A DNA stretch of 64,000 bases from Ralstonia sp. 25mfcol4.1 (GTDB lineage Bacteria > Pseudomonadota > Gammaproteobacteria > Burkholderiales > Burkholderiaceae). Numbering within the stretch: position 1 is the first letter of the stretch; each line of letters starts with the position of its first letter. Location: NCBI RefSeq assembly GCF_900104095.1, contig NZ_FNJO01000005.1:1-64000 (forward strand), in the 5' to 3' direction. Position numbers and translations under genes: made by a program. Shown here one piece after another: positions 8,527 through 16,470 of the stretch. The notes under the pieces were generated by a model. It was given only the letters and a program-made list of their open reading frames with translations. It was not told the origin of the DNA and did not search any database.

Positions 8527-9420
8527 TCAGCGGCCGGTTGCCTTGTCGCGCAGGAAGGCAACCAGCGTCGTGACGGCACGCGTCTGGTAGCGGGCCGGCA
8601 TGTATAACAGGAACATGGTGGTGCGCAGGAACGCCAGATCCTGGGGCGGCAGCGGCAATTGGAGCAAGGCGCCGGCGGCCAGGTCCCGATCGACCATGTA
8701 GTGGGGCACCAGCCCCACGCCGAGCCCTTGCAGGATGGCGTCGCGAAGGAAGAAGAAGTTTGCCGACATCAGCCGTGGTCGGATATTTGGCACGCCGCCC
8801 GCCGCGCCCGCCCGGCCCGCCGCATGTAATTTCTGGCCGGTCAGTTCCGACGTGATCAACGGCAGGTCCCGAAACTGGTCGAGCGTGCGCGGCATGCCGT
8901 ATTGGCCCACAAGCTGCGGGGTGGCGCAGGCGACATATTCCACATCGCCAAGGCTGTGGGCCACCGCATTGGTTGGCGCTTCTGCCATGACGCGGATAGA
9001 GAAGTCGACCGCACCCTTGATCAGGTCCTCGATGTCGTTATCGAAGATGACGTTGAGCGTAATGGCAGGGTACATCGTCATGAATTCGATGAACCAGGCC
9101 GACATGGTGTGCTGGCCGAACCCACTCGGCACGCTGAGCCGCACCGTGCCGCTCAGGCGCTTGCCCAGGCTCTGCACCGACTCCTGCGCGGCCAGCAGTT
9201 CCTGCCGGATGGCGCGGCCATGTTCGTAGAGTTGCCATCCCAGTTCGGTGGGTTCCAGCTGCCGGGTGCTCCGCCTGAGCAGTTCGGCGCCCAGCTGCCG
9301 CTCGAAATGATTGAGCCGCTTGCTCACATTGGCGCGGCTCATGCCAAGCTGGCTGGCGGCGCGGCTCAGGTTTCCCGCGTCGATGATATCGACCAGCAGT
9401 GCAAGCGCGTTCAGGTCCAT
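8527..9420 (-). CDS. LysR-family transcriptional regulator
   Basis: A 297-residue LysR regulator starting MDLNALALLVDIIDAGNLSR, with recognition helix SRANVSKRLNHFERQLG. The ATG at 9420 is chosen over an upstream in-frame start at 9462, which would add 14 residues before the canonical N-terminus. It is divergent from the CoA-transferase/Bug pair at 9559-11803 and probably controls it. The serine-alanine-asparagine recognition helix and the domain at 90-297 place it in the CrgA/DmlR-like branch, an assignment made by eye only. Confidence 0.88.
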   Translation of the reverse strand: MDLNALALLVDIIDAGNLSRAASQLGMSRANVSKRLNHFERQLGAELLRRSTRQLEPTELGWQLYEHGRAIRQELLAAQESVQSLGKRLSGTVRLSVPSGFGQHTMSAWFIEFMTMYPAITLNVIFDNDIEDLIKGAVDFSIRVMAEAPTNAVAHSLGDVEYVACATPQLVGQYGMPRTLDQFRDLPLITSELTGQKLHAAGRAGAAGGVPNIRPRLMSANFFFLRDAILQGLGVGLVPHYMVDRDLAAGALLQLPLPPQDLAFLRTTMFLLYMPARYQTRAVTTLVAFLRDKATGR

Positions 9421-9445
9421 TGTCAACTTTAAGTTTTCATATATG

Positions 9446-9469
9446 TTGAAAATTGGTTGCAATTGTCAA
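9446..9469. promoter_or_regulatory. Imperfect 24-bp dyad, candidate LysR operator
   Basis: The sequence TTGAAAATTG-gttg-CAATTGTCAA is an inverted repeat with one mismatch pair, lying between the divergent LysR gene (start 9420) and the CoA-transferase (start 9559). Position and symmetry suggest the operator of the 8527-9420 regulator. Binding is inferred. Confidence 0.5.
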
Positions 9470-9558
9470 GGATTCGGAACATATGGACAATGCTTCCTCG
9501 TCAATACAACCGGACCTCCCTGGCAGGAACAGATCCGGACGCGGGGAGACGCAGCAAA

Positions 9559-10770
9559 ATGAATCAAGAAAACATGGCATCGCTGCCGCTGGCTGGCGTG
9601 CGGGTGCTGGACCTGTCACGTGTGCTGGCAGGGCCGATGTGCGCCATGGCTCTGGCCGACCTCGGTGCGGACGTCATCAAGGTCGAACATCCCGCCCGGG
9701 GCGACGACACCCGCGACTGGGGCGTGCGCATCGGCACGCGCAATACCTCCTACTTCAATAGCGCCAACCGCAACAAGCGTTCGGTGACGCTGGACCTGCA
9801 GACCGAAGCGGGCCTGGCGCTGGCGCGGCAACTCGCCGCGCAGTGCGACGTGGTGATCCAGAACTTCAAGGTGGGCGGCGCCGAGAAACTCGGCCTGGGC
9901 TATGAACAGTTCAGCGAGATCAATCCGCGCCTGGTCTACTGCTCGATTTCCGGCTATGCACGGTTCACCCCGGAAGCCGAACGGCCCGGCTACGACCTCG
10001 TGGTGCAGGGCGAGTCTGGCGTGATGGCGACCAACGGCGAGGCCGGCCAAGGCCCGCTGAAGTTCGGCGTGGCCGCCGTGGACATGTTCACGGGCATGTA
10101 TTCCGCCCAGGCGATCCTGGCCGCGCTGTTCGCGCGCCAGGCCAGCGGCCGCGGCCGCCACGTGCAAATGGCGCTCTACGACTGCGGCGTGATGATCACG
10201 TCGTACTACGGCATGGAGGCCTTGCTGAAGGCCGGCGATCCGCCCAAGTTCGGCAATGCGCATCCGTCCATCGTCCCCTATGGCGTGTTCGAAGCGGCCG
10301 ACGGTCCGCTGGTCATCACGGTTGGCAACAACGGACAGTTCCAGCGATTCTGCCGCGAGGTCATCGGCTGCCCGGAATGGGCGGACGATGAACGCTTTGC
10401 CACCAACACCGCCCGCTCGGCGCATCGTGACGTGCTGCTTGCGCAGGTACGCGAACGGCTCCAACGCTTTACGCGAGCCGACCTGCTGCAGCGCCTGACG
10501 GCTGCGCAAATCCCATGCGGCGAGGTGCTGGGCATGCTGGACGCCCTGCAATCCGAACGCACGGCGCAGGCGGGCCTGCTGCATCGTTTCGAGGACAGCG
10601 AGGCTGGCACGCAGGCCGTGCTGGCGCCCCCGTATGCGCTCGATGGTCAGCGCCTGCCGGTGCGCATGCCGCCGCCCCACATGGGACAGCACACGCACGA
10701 GGTGTTCAAGGAATTGCTGAAGCTCGACGACAACGCCATCGCGGATCTGCAATCCCGGGGCGTGATCTGA
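9559..10770 (+). CDS. Family III CoA-transferase (CaiB/BaiF type)
   Basis: A 403-residue CaiB/BaiF CoA-transferase. Key marks are LPLAGVRVLDLSRVLAGPM, LADLGADVIKVEHP, SANRNKRSVTLDLQ and the active-site region ERPGYDLVVQGESG with its aspartate. The ATG at 9559 is supported by ggggaga about ten bases before; the longer frame from 9457 lacks homology in its first 34 residues. It is followed after 34 bp by a Bug binding protein, so the pair probably imports and activates one carboxylic acid. Closely related in layout to the transferase at 50852-52144. Confidence 0.93.
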   Translation: MNQENMASLPLAGVRVLDLSRVLAGPMCAMALADLGADVIKVEHPARGDDTRDWGVRIGTRNTSYFNSANRNKRSVTLDLQTEAGLALARQLAAQCDVVIQNFKVGGAEKLGLGYEQFSEINPRLVYCSISGYARFTPEAERPGYDLVVQGESGVMATNGEAGQGPLKFGVAAVDMFTGMYSAQAILAALFARQASGRGRHVQMALYDCGVMITSYYGMEALLKAGDPPKFGNAHPSIVPYGVFEAADGPLVITVGNNGQFQRFCREVIGCPEWADDERFATNTARSAHRDVLLAQVRERLQRFTRADLLQRLTAAQIPCGEVLGMLDALQSERTAQAGLLHRFEDSEAGTQAVLAPPYALDGQRLPVRMPPPHMGQHTHEVFKELLKLDDNAIADLQSRGVI

Positions 10771-10804
10771 CACCCCGAATTTTCGATCGACAGGAGACAA
10801 GACA

Positions 10805-11803
10805 ATGACCAAGCTGCTACTGAGCCGCCGCCAGGTACTGAAGGCGGGGGCCGCCGCGTCGATGGCTGCCGTGATGCCATCGGTGCTGGCCAAGACCGAC
10901 TGGCCCGACAAGTTCATCAAGATGGTGGTGGCATTCCCCGCCGGCGGCCCCACCGATACCGCCGCGCGCATCGTGGCGCAGAAGCTGTCGGAACGTCTCG
11001 GGCAGCAGGTCATCATCGAGAACAAGCCCGGTGCTTCGGGATCGATCGGCACGGCCAGCTTCATCCGCAGTCCGGCCGATGGCTACAACCTGTCGATGTT
11101 CGGCATGCCGGCCCTGCTGGCGCCGCTGATGTACAAGACCAACGCCTACGACGTCAAGAAGGACTTCCTGTCCGTGGCCACGGTCTATGTGCTGCCGATG
11201 GCCATCGTCATCAACCCGGCAGTGGTGCCGCATGTCGATACGCTGGCGGACCTGATCCGCTTTGCCAAGGCCAGCAAAACCCCGTTGAGCTATACCAGCT
11301 CGGGCACCGGCAGCTTTGGTCACCTCGCCATGGAGCAGCTCAAGGACCTGGGCGGCTTCGACGTGCTGCACGTGCCCTACCGTGGCAGCGCCCCGGCCGT
11401 GGCCGACCTGCTCGGCGGCCAGGTGGGCATCATGTTTGCCGACGTGGTCGCCGCGCTGCCGCATATCCGCGCCGGCAAGCTCAAGGCCATCGCACTCAGC
11501 TCGCCCAACGCCCGGGTACTGCTGCCGGGCGTGAAGACCGTCTCGGAGCAAGGCTTCCCGGGATTCGACTTCGATTCCTGGGGCGGCCTGATCGCGCCGC
11601 TGGACACCCCGCAGCCCATCGTCGATCGCATCGCCGGCGAAACGCGCGACATCCTCGGCAAGGACAAGGAGCTGCAGCAGAAGCTGGTCAGCGCGGGCGC
11701 CATCGCGTCGTTCCAGGACGGCAAGCAGATGCAGGCGCGGCTCAACAAGGACTACGACCGGTGGAGCGCCATCGTCAAGGCAAAGGGCATCAGTGCAAGC
11801 TGA
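10805..11803 (+). CDS. Bug/TctC-family substrate-binding protein with Tat-like signal
   Basis: A 332-residue Bug-family periplasmic binding protein. The N-terminus carries SRRQVLKAGAAASMAAVMP, a twin-arginine-type signal, followed by WPDKFIKMVVAFPAGGPTDTAARIV and NKPGASGSIG. The ligand-binding HVPYRGSAPAVADLLGGQVG motif is intact. ATG 10805 follows caggagaca. It is the second gene of a CoA-transferase operon. The stop is at 11801-11803, and the region beyond is occupied by a toxin gene on the opposite strand. Confidence 0.94.
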   Translation: MTKLLLSRRQVLKAGAAASMAAVMPSVLAKTDWPDKFIKMVVAFPAGGPTDTAARIVAQKLSERLGQQVIIENKPGASGSIGTASFIRSPADGYNLSMFGMPALLAPLMYKTNAYDVKKDFLSVATVYVLPMAIVINPAVVPHVDTLADLIRFAKASKTPLSYTSSGTGSFGHLAMEQLKDLGGFDVLHVPYRGSAPAVADLLGGQVGIMFADVVAALPHIRAGKLKAIALSSPNARVLLPGVKTVSEQGFPGFDFDSWGGLIAPLDTPQPIVDRIAGETRDILGKDKELQQKLVSAGAIASFQDGKQMQARLNKDYDRWSAIVKAKGISAS

Positions 11804-11840
11804 GGCGGGTCGCCCCGGGCAGTGGCCCGGCACGTGAATT

Positions 11841-11885
11841 CGGCAAGGGGGGGCCGGCATGCGTCGCGCGGGCGGCCCCCTGCCG
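11841..11885. terminator. GC-rich stem-loop between convergent Bug and VapC genes
   Basis: Arms gggggccg (11849-11856) and cggccccc (11873-11880) pair perfectly, and outer arms cggca (11841-11845) and tgccg (11881-11885) extend the stem past a three-base bulge. There is no T run, so it is at best a rho-assisted or bidirectional stop. It sits exactly where the VapC coding region should end. Confidence 0.45.
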
Positions 11886-12295
11886 AAGGGATCGACCAGC
11901 CGCACGCCGGTCTGGGCGAAGTCACGTACGTTGCGCGTGACCACGGCCAGCCCGTGGATCATCGCGGTGGCCGCGATCAGCTTGTCCAGCGGGTTCTCCG
12001 GATGGGGCACCCGCAGGTGGCCCCATAGCTCGACCACGCGCGCGTCCACCCCAAGGATGTTGTGCGCGTAGCGGCGTTGGACCGCCAGCAGCCATTCATC
12101 CAGCGCCTGGCATTGCTGCCGGTCGCCCCGGAAGCGCTTCAGTTCCACGCCGCGCCGCAATTCCCCCATCGTCACCACCGACACGAACAGGGCGTGGCCA
12201 TCGGCCTCGGCATTGTCGAAGAAGGCCTGCACGCCGGGATCGGCCCGGCGCCCCTTGCGGCTTTCGCTGATGACATCGGTATCGATCAGGTACAT
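11885..12295 (-). CDS. vapC: VapC/FitB-type PIN-domain toxin, without a stop at the usual place
   Basis: About 137 residues form a complete PIN-domain ribonuclease of the VapC/FitB type: MYLIDTDVISE with D5, GELRRGVE with E45, DKLIAATA with D104 and the closing VVTRNVRDF with D125, the expected acidic quartet, then GVRLVDPF. It lies 14 bp after its antitoxin gene. The expected stop after residue 137-140 is absent: the frame stays open antisense through the Bug gene to 10817, giving a possible 492-residue product whose last 350 residues are not protein-like. The stated end marks the domain end, not a stop codon. The toxin may be translated with a long tail, be made from a frame-changed mRNA, or be inactive. 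Confidence 0.75.
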
Positions 12296-12309
12296 GTGCC
12301 GGCCCCGCG

Positions 12310-12510
12310 TCAGTGAATTCGTGCGAAGTCCTGGTCGTCGTACGCGTCGCCAGGCGGAATCGTCTTGAGGAATGCCGCGAACGTGGGCTTGCGGGCCGAT
12401 TTGGCGCGGCTCGTACGCGATTTGCCGCCGCTGCGTGACTGACCGCCCGCGTCAGCGCCGGCCGTGCCTTCATCGAGACCACCGGCATTGGATTTGTCGT
12501 GCTGCTTCAT
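12310..12510 (-). CDS. VapB-type antitoxin, small basic protein
   Basis: A 66-residue protein rich in Ser, Arg and Lys in its middle (SRSGGKSRTSRAKSARK) ending in FAAFLKTIPPGDAYDDQDFARIH. That ending matches the toxin-neutralising tail of many VapB antitoxins, where a Phe-x-x-x-Arg-like segment enters the PIN active site. No clear AbrB, MetJ or Phd fold is visible at the N-terminus, so DNA binding is uncertain. It precedes the PIN toxin by 14 bp in the same direction, the usual antitoxin-first order. Confidence 0.7.
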   Translation of the reverse strand: MKQHDKSNAGGLDEGTAGADAGGQSRSGGKSRTSRAKSARKPTFAAFLKTIPPGDAYDDQDFARIH

Positions 12511-12666
12511 GCTGGACCTCCGTCATGAGTGAATGAGCGAGGCGCCATCTTGCATGCCGGAAGGGCTGAAATTTGTGTCCGGATGTGACGGGTGATCGAC
12601 TGTTGATCCAGCGCAATGGGGTGGCCGGCGAGCGCGGGGGACGCCAAATCCGCCCCCAAAAAGAAA

Positions 12667-12694
12667 TACCCCGACGCGCGGGATCGTCGGGGTA
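12667..12694 (-). terminator. Rho-independent terminator of the trehalase operon
   Basis: A ten-base-pair stem (taccccgacg / cgtcggggta) with an eight-base loop is followed, reading the minus strand, by tttctttttggg. It lies about 60 bp past the trehalase stop codon and ends the trehalase-SDR transcript. The rest of 12511-12755 shows no gene. Confidence 0.8.
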
Positions 12695-12755
12695 GTAAGA
12701 GTTGCCAAGTCGTTTGGGGTCGTGTCGAAATGACCCTGCGTCAGTGTGACGTTCC

Positions 12756-14753
12756 CTACCTGCTACGCCAATAACTCACATGAGTTATTGGCGTATCCGG
12801 AACAATCGCTGGCGGATGCAGTATTGCATCGCAGAATTCTGAACAAAGGAACGAAATTCCGAATGTGGGACGTACGCGCCGCCCCAGCCGTTGTTTCATC
12901 GCGATCCGCGCCCGCCCAGACCATCGATCGCCGGTTTCGGGGCGGCCCGCCTTGCTGCGTTGCGCCGGGTGCCCTGGATACATCGCCAGTAGTGCGCTGA
13001 CCACACCGTTGGTCCAGCCGAAGCCGTCCTGCAGCGGGTATTCGCCCCCGCCCCCGCCTTCGGCGCCGCCGGTGCGGCGTCGCTGCAGCCGGTATTTTTC
13101 CACCATCTTGTATTCCGAGACATAGAGGCTGGCCACCGTCCGGAGCCACCGGTGCGCAATCTCGTCCGCCAGCGCGTCGCAGCCATAGCGCCGCAGGCCA
13201 ACGATGCCGATCCACTGCAGCGGTGCCCAGCCGTTCGGACGGTCCCATTGCTCGCCGGAATCGATCTCCGTGGTGGCCAGGCCGCCTTCCTCGATCAGCC
13301 GGGCGGCCACCACGTCGGCCACCTGTGCGGCTTGCCCCGCGGTGGCCAGGCCCAGGAACAGCGGCATCAGGGTGGCTGCGCTCAGACAGGAACGCGGTGT
13401 GCCGCGATGCCAATCGAAGTCGACGAAGGCGCCCGTGCCGGCGTCCCACATGATCGCGGCGATTGCCTGCCGGCGACGGTCCGCCGCTTCGCGATAGCGC
13501 GTGGCGCGGTCGATGTCGCCGGCGCGCTCGCAGAGTTCGCCCAGGCGGCATTCGGTATGCCAGAGCAGGGCGTTCAGGTCGATGGGCAGGATTGCCGTGG
13601 TGCGGATGGTGGCCAGGTCGCAGGTTGGCTGACCGCCGGCCAGGCCTGGTTCGCACCAGCGCGAGCTGAAGTCCCAGCCAGATTCCGCCGCGGCGCGCAG
13701 GTCGCGGAATACCAGGTGCGCGGGCCGGTCGGCGCGCCGGGCCGTGGCCACATCTTCCAGGTAGGCTTCCTCGCGCGGATGGGCGCGGTCGTCCCAGTAA
13801 CGGTTGAGCAATGCGCCGCCGGGCAGGCGCACCAGGCGCCGGTAGGCGTTGCCGCGGGCCAGGTGCGCGGCGCCGTCCATCCAGAACGCATATTCGCGCT
13901 CGAGCTGGGGCAAATAGCGTACGGCCGCATCGACGCCCTGGTCTTCGAACAGATCGGTCATCAGCGCAAACACGGGCGGCTGCGAACGGCTCAGGTAGTA
14001 CGACCGCGTGCCGTTGGGCACCAGCCCGTAGGTGTCCAGCAGGTAGGCGAAGTTGTCGGCCATGGCGCGCAGCAGGTCGTGCCGGCCGCTGGCCGACAGG
14101 CCCAGCATGGTGAAATACGAATCCCAGTAGTACAGCTCGCGAAAGCGCCCGCCAGGCACGACATAGGGCCGGGGTAGCGGCAGCAGCGAACATCGCGGCG
14201 GATGCTCGGCGGGTTCGCGCGTGAGCACGGGCCACAGCCCGTCGATGTGCTCGCGCATCGAATTGTCCGGATTGGACTGGTAGTGGTCGTCCGAAACCGT
14301 CTCGCGGGCAAAAAAGTTGCGCACGAAGGCCTCCAGCGAGAAGCCGGGCGCCTCCCGCTCGGCGCGGTAGCGCGACAGGATGGCCTCGGGCGCGTCGAGC
14401 GGAATGCAGTCGGGAAAGGTCTTGCTGTCCGCGAACATGCCGCTGGCCTGCACGTCGACGAACAGTTCGGCATAGCGTTCCGCCGGCGACATGGTGTCGG
14501 CGTCCGCGCACCCGGGCAGCGTGCACGGGGCGGGGATGGGCAAATGGGTGACCGCTGGCGCGTGCCGGTGGCAATGCCGTTGCAACGGTGGCTGGCCCGG
14601 CGCGGGCTCGGGACCGGGGCCCGGGGCCGCCGTCGTGGCGGCCGGCGCAGAAGCGGGGGCAGCCGGATGCGGCGCGGCATCCGCCGTGGCGGGCTGGGTT
14701 CGAGTGGAAACGTGTGGGGTGCCGCCGGCCGAGTCGACGTTATTGTTCCGCAT
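12756..14753 (-). CDS. Trehalase (GH37), without signal peptide, with unusual C-terminal tail
   Basis: A GH37 alpha,alpha-trehalase that cleaves trehalose to two glucose. Both family signatures are intact: PGGRFRELYYWDSYF and EQWDRPNGWAPLQW. The SGWDFSSRW and KMVEKY segments hold the Asp and Glu expected to be catalytic acid and base. The GGGGEYPLQDGFGWTNG ending is typical. Before the domain lie about 90 residues rich in Pro and Ala without a secretion signal, suggesting a cytoplasmic enzyme like TreF. The start is uncertain: ATG 14753, ATG 14774 or ATG 14492 (MSPAERYAEL). About 72 residues after the normal end look like read-through of non-coding DNA and include a perfect palindrome. It overlaps the upstream dehydrogenase stop by a few bases. 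Confidence 0.9.
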   Translation of the reverse strand: MRNNNVDSAGGTPHVSTRTQPATADAAPHPAAPASAPAATTAAPGPGPEPAPGQPPLQRHCHRHAPAVTHLPIPAPCTLPGCADADTMSPAERYAELFVDVQASGMFADSKTFPDCIPLDAPEAILSRYRAEREAPGFSLEAFVRNFFARETVSDDHYQSNPDNSMREHIDGLWPVLTREPAEHPPRCSLLPLPRPYVVPGGRFRELYYWDSYFTMLGLSASGRHDLLRAMADNFAYLLDTYGLVPNGTRSYYLSRSQPPVFALMTDLFEDQGVDAAVRYLPQLEREYAFWMDGAAHLARGNAYRRLVRLPGGALLNRYWDDRAHPREEAYLEDVATARRADRPAHLVFRDLRAAAESGWDFSSRWCEPGLAGGQPTCDLATIRTTAILPIDLNALLWHTECRLGELCERAGDIDRATRYREAADRRRQAIAAIMWDAGTGAFVDFDWHRGTPRSCLSAATLMPLFLGLATAGQAAQVADVVAARLIEEGGLATTEIDSGEQWDRPNGWAPLQWIGIVGLRRYGCDALADEIAHRWLRTVASLYVSEYKMVEKYRLQRRRTGGAEGGGGGEYPLQDGFGWTNGVVSALLAMYPGHPAQRSKAGRPETGDRWSGRARIAMKQRLGRRVRPTFGISFLCSEFCDAILHPPAIVPDTPITHVSYWRSR
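12764..12795. repeat. Perfect 15-bp inverted repeat with 2-bp spacer
   Basis: Arms tacgccaataactca (12764-12778) and tgagttattggcgta (12781-12795) are exact reverse complements around ca. The element is AT-rich against its surroundings and falls inside the last codons of the trehalase frame. No T run follows on either strand. It could be an operator or a remnant of an inserted element; I cannot decide. Confidence 0.8.
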
Positions 14754-15516
14754 AGTTCCAGAGCAGTCCGCCATCGATCACGAGCGTGGTGCCGGTGATG
14801 TAGTCGGCATCGGCGCTTGCCAGGTAGGCCACCAGTCCGGCGACTTCGTCGGGCTGGCCGAGCCGCCCCAGCGGGATGTTGGCCAGCAATGCCTGCAGTT
14901 CCGCGCGGTCGGCCATCAGCTTGCGGTTGATCGGCGTCTGGATGGCGCCCGGTGCGATGTTGTTGACCGTGATGCCGGCCGGCGCCAGTTCGATGGCCAG
15001 GTTGCGCATCATCATGCGCAGGCCGCCCTTGCTGGCGCAGTAGCTCGTGAAATGCGGAAAGGGCAGGTCTTCGTGCACGGAGCTGATGTTGATGACCTTG
15101 CCCCCGAGCTTGCGCGCCAGCCGGTGCTTCACGAATTGCTGCGTGAGGAAGAAAGGCCCCTTGAGATTGGTATCGAGCACGCGGTCGTAGTCGGCCTCGC
15201 TCACCTCGGCAAACGGGGCCCGCACTTCGACGCCGGCGTTGTTGACCAGGATGTCGAGACTGCCAGCGGGAGCGACCGCCGCCACGGCCTGGTCGACGAT
15301 GGCAAAAGCCTGCGCCACATTGCCGATATCGCCCGCCACCACATGGGCGCTGCGGCCGGCGGCGCGCACGCCATCGGCCGTTTCTGCCGACTCGGCGTCA
15401 AGCTTGTGCACCGCAACAACGATATCGGCGCCTTCCTGCGCCAGGCGCAACGCTATGGCGCGGCCGATGCCACCCGCGCCACCCGTTACCAGGGCAGTCT
15501 TGCCTTGCAGCCGCAT
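14740..15516 (-). CDS. SDR oxidoreductase, glucose 1-dehydrogenase-like
   Basis: A 258-residue classical short-chain dehydrogenase. It has the TGGAGGIG cofactor loop (residues 11-18), NNAG, the catalytic Ser in NISSVHEDL, and YCASK with Tyr and Lys, plus the terminal YITGTTLVIDGGLLWNYAEQ. The 258-residue length and the GGLLWNY ending resemble bacterial glucose 1-dehydrogenases. It overlaps the trehalase start and is read first, so glucose released from trehalose could be oxidised to gluconolactone by this enzyme. That link is inference from gene order. The promoter probably lies in 15517-15663, which has no gene. Confidence 0.88.
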   Translation of the reverse strand: MRLQGKTALVTGGAGGIGRAIALRLAQEGADIVVAVHKLDAESAETADGVRAAGRSAHVVAGDIGNVAQAFAIVDQAVAAVAPAGSLDILVNNAGVEVRAPFAEVSEADYDRVLDTNLKGPFFLTQQFVKHRLARKLGGKVINISSVHEDLPFPHFTSYCASKGGLRMMMRNLAIELAPAGITVNNIAPGAIQTPINRKLMADRAELQALLANIPLGRLGQPDEVAGLVAYLASADADYITGTTLVIDGGLLWNYAEQ

Positions 15517-15663
15517 GGGGAACCTCCTGCATTCAGGGTGGTGTCACCGTCAGAGCCACGCGCCGGACGCGAAGTTCAAACGGCGCCACAACATGTTCCG
15601 ACCTTGCCACGCCCGACGGCGGGCCGGTATAGGCACAGTCCGAATCTGGTGTCGGCCTGCGGC

Positions 15664-16338
15664 TCAATCGTGCGTGGCGGGGTCGGGGGCGGCGGTCTGG
15701 CCGTCAGCGTCGGGAGCGTCGCCAGGGTTGGAAGGGGCGCCAGGGTCGGACGCGTCGGAAGCGTCGGAAGCGTCGGCAGGGTCGCCAGGGTCGCCAGGGT
15801 CGGTAGGGTCGGTCGCCAGTCCGAGCAGGGCCAGAACGTTGGCGGCGGCCTGTGCCACGGTGCCCGCATGGGCCGGCATGATCAGGTGGGCGATGTCGCG
15901 ATAGAGCGGATCGCGCTCGCAGAACAGGGCTTCGAGCCGGGCGCGCGGGTTGTCCACCTGCAGCAGCGGACGGTTGCGGTTGCGCCGCACGCGGCGCCAC
16001 AGTTCGGGCAGAGTGGCGTCCAGATAGATCACGTGGCCCCGCGCGCGCAGCATTTCGCGGTTCTCCGGCCTCAGCACGATGCCGCCGCCGGTGGCCAGCA
16101 CAATGCCGCTGCGTTGCGTCAGTTCGTCCAGGATGCGGGTTTCACGGCGGCGGAAACCTTCTTCGCCTTCCAGCTCGAAGATGGTGGTGATGCGCACCCC
16201 GCAGCGCGATTCGATCTCGTGATCGGTATCGAAGAACGGACGGCCAAGCCGACGCGCGACGGTTCGCCCGATCGTCGTCTTGCCGGCGCCCATGAAGCCG
16301 ATGAAAAAGAGGTTGTCTGACGTGGATCGGGGTTCCAA
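15664..16338 (-). CDS. Shikimate kinase with repetitive acidic C-terminal tail
   Basis: A 224-residue protein whose first 175 residues are a shikimate kinase: Walker [10 protein letters not shown] (14-22), the shikimate-binding FFDTDHE (35-41), ATGGGIVL (82-89), and the lid RNRNRPLL. The enzyme phosphorylates shikimate in the cytoplasm. The usual family length is about 170-190; here a 49-residue tail of D-P-G and D-A-S triplets follows, coded by a 9-bp repeat. It is not beside aroB, its normal partner, but lies after pcaK by 132 bp, so it is probably a second copy that may process quinate- or shikimate-derived compounds together with protocatechuate catabolism. That role is inference. Confidence 0.88.
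   Translation of the reverse strand: MEPRSTSDNLFFIGFMGAGKTTIGRTVARRLGRPFFDTDHEIESRCGVRITTIFELEGEEGFRRRETRILDELTQRSGIVLATGGGIVLRPENREMLRARGHVIYLDATLPELWRRVRRNRNRPLLQVDNPRARLEALFCERDPLYRDIAHLIMPAHAGTVAQAAANVLALLGLATDPTDPGDPGDPADASDASDASDPGAPSNPGDAPDADGQTAAPDPATHD
15703..15810. repeat. Degenerate 9-bp tandem repeat in the shikimate kinase gene
   Basis: Units such as gtcgccagg and gtcggaagc recur about twelve times, coding D-P-G, D-P-A and D-A-S triplets. Repeats of this kind change length by slippage in multiples of three codons without breaking the frame. Confidence 0.85.
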
Positions 16339-16470
16339 AAGTATGCGCCGCAGCGTGCCATCCCATTCTTCGCAACGGTAGCACGTAATGGCGTTTTCGC
16401 CATAGCGCAGCGGATTGGCGGGACGAAGCCGAATCGGCGCCGCTTCGGCCCGTGCCGCCGCGGCCGCCTC

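Noticed and set aside
10817-11884. Extension of the VapC frame as a real 350-residue domain
   Set aside because: The translation is antisense to a well-conserved Bug gene and looks like noise; kept only as a finding on the missing stop.
12764-12795. Palindrome as terminator of trehalase
   Set aside because: No T run on either strand, and a better terminator lies at 12667-12694.
13152-14177. Plus-strand frame of 341 residues over trehalase
   Set aside because: Antisense shadow; trehalase signatures lie on the minus strand.
15703-15810. CRISPR-like array
   Set aside because: Units are 9 bp, in frame and coding; there are no spacers.
14491-16320. Plus-strand frame of 609 residues over SDR and shikimate kinase
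   Set aside because: Antisense shadow; contains a VGR/VGS repeat that is the mirror of the kinase tail repeat.
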